A stretch of 64,000 bases of DNA from Demequina lignilytica (GTDB lineage: Bacteria; Actinomycetota; Actinomycetes; Actinomycetales; Demequinaceae), in contig NZ_JAUHPX010000001.1 of the NCBI RefSeq assembly GCF_030418305.1, positions 124,001 to 188,000 on the forward strand. Direction: 5' to 3'. Shown piece by piece: positions 63,695 to 64,000 of this stretch (position 1 is its first letter; the number at the start of each line of letters is the position of its first letter). Position numbers and translations under genes: made by a program. The notes beneath the pieces are model-generated. The model saw only the letters and a list, made by a program, of their open reading frames with translations. It made no database searches and was not told the origin of the DNA.

Positions 63695-64000
63695 TCAGAT
63701 ATGCAACACCCGCGTCATCGCGTCGTCCATCGCGGCCAGCGGCGCCTCCCGGCCGGTCATGAGCCGGATCTGCTCCCCGGCCTGGTGCAGCAGCATCCTC
63801 TCGCCGCCGATCCTGACCCCGCCCAGCGCCGCCCAGCGAGCCCCCAGCGGCGTCACCAACGGCTCGTACACGGCATCGAGCAGCGCGGCGCCCTCCTTCA
63901 CGGACACCAGGGACGTCGCAACGTCCGCGCCCGCCGCGGCCGGCACCGTCGAGACCGCGACGTCGACGTGCGCGGCGAGCACCGGCACCTCCTCGAACGT
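63695..64000 (-). CDS. aroE: Shikimate dehydrogenase, C-terminal fragment
   Basis: The last 101 codons of a gene entering from the right edge. VDVAVSTVPAAAG resembles the NADP-domain segment with conserved Ser-Thr-Pro, LLDAVYEPLVTPLGARWA the conserved D-x-x-Y-x-P-x-x-T-P-L motif, and GGERMLLHQAGEQIRLMTGR the C-terminal helix with the Gln/His-Gln residues that close over the substrate. These identify AroE. With aroC, aroK, aroB and aroQ left of the pilus locus, it shows that the pilus genes lie inside the aromatic cluster. Confidence 0.85.
   Translation of the reverse strand, partial: TFEEVPVLAAHVDVAVSTVPAAAGADVATSLVSVKEGAALLDAVYEPLVTPLGARWAALGGVRIGGERMLLHQAGEQIRLMTGREAPLAAMDDAMTRVLHI

Overview
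This 64 kb window is bacterial chromosome of very high G+C (by eye about 70%) from an actinomycete, most likely a member of the Micrococcales. That placement is inferred from the gene content, not from a search. The markers are RbpA, the actinobacterial integration host factor, a GarA/OdhI-type FHA protein beside two MerR regulators, PafB/PafC, HelY, an adjacent lnt/ppm1 pair, and the chromosomal orders aroC-aroK-aroB-aroQ-efp-nusB and pyrR-pyrB-pyrC-carA-carB-pyrF-mihF-gmk-rpoZ-coaBC-metK-priA-fmt-rsmB. I saw no rRNA, tRNA, CRISPR array, prophage or insertion sequence. No gene-free stretch exceeds 300 bases; the largest gaps (8148-8377, 9840-10068, 34794-35031) are described as sites.

Layout. 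1-8.5 kb: the end of a flavoprotein gene, a MarR regulator, then plus-strand genes for a small helical protein, a CDP-alcohol phosphatidyltransferase, GarA, FtsR-like and a second MerR protein, pyruvate carboxylase and a flavodoxin. 7.7-12.4 kb: mostly accessory minus-strand genes (repeat protein, lipoprotein, N-formylglutamate amidohydrolase-like protein, UvrA-like ABC protein) and a 44-residue membrane peptide. rbpA (12.6 kb, plus) follows a sigma-R-like promoter. From 12,953 to the right edge every gene lies on the minus strand.

Read in the direction of transcription (right to left), the minus-strand block starts with aroE and a type IV pilus locus (pilB, pilT, pilC, pilA, two minor pilins, a beta-helix PilX-like protein, pilD, pilM, pilN, pilO). 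Then come the shikimate genes with efp and nusB, and a DUF222/HNH gene lodged between nusB and pyrR. The pyrimidine operon follows, controlled by a PyrR-type leader hairpin. Next are pyrF-mihF-gmk-rpoZ-coaBC, metK-priA, fmt-rsmB and a fused sugar epimerase/kinase. The block ends with a long cluster: rpe, riboflavin synthesis, hisE-hisG, pafB-pafC, tatA-tatC, a lipid kinase-like gene, helY, and lnt-ppm1 for lipoprotein acylation and polyprenol-phosphate-mannose synthesis. Many neighbours overlap by ATGA or GTGA, which indicates translational coupling.

Most noteworthy signals. (1) A 9-mer, GGACGATGC, is scattered on both strands far above chance, often using otherwise rare codons, in a window that also carries a pilus. 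(2) Twelve genes have a TANNNT hexamer exactly 6-7 bases before the start codon, the signature of leaderless transcripts. (3) ribD has no ATG, GTG or TTG at its expected start but has a well-placed ribosome site before an ATC. (4) An AGE-type epimerase is fused to a PfkB kinase. (5) A PyrR leader sequesters the pyrR ribosome site. (6) The pilus locus encodes a 620-residue beta-helix protein with a PilX-like N-terminus.
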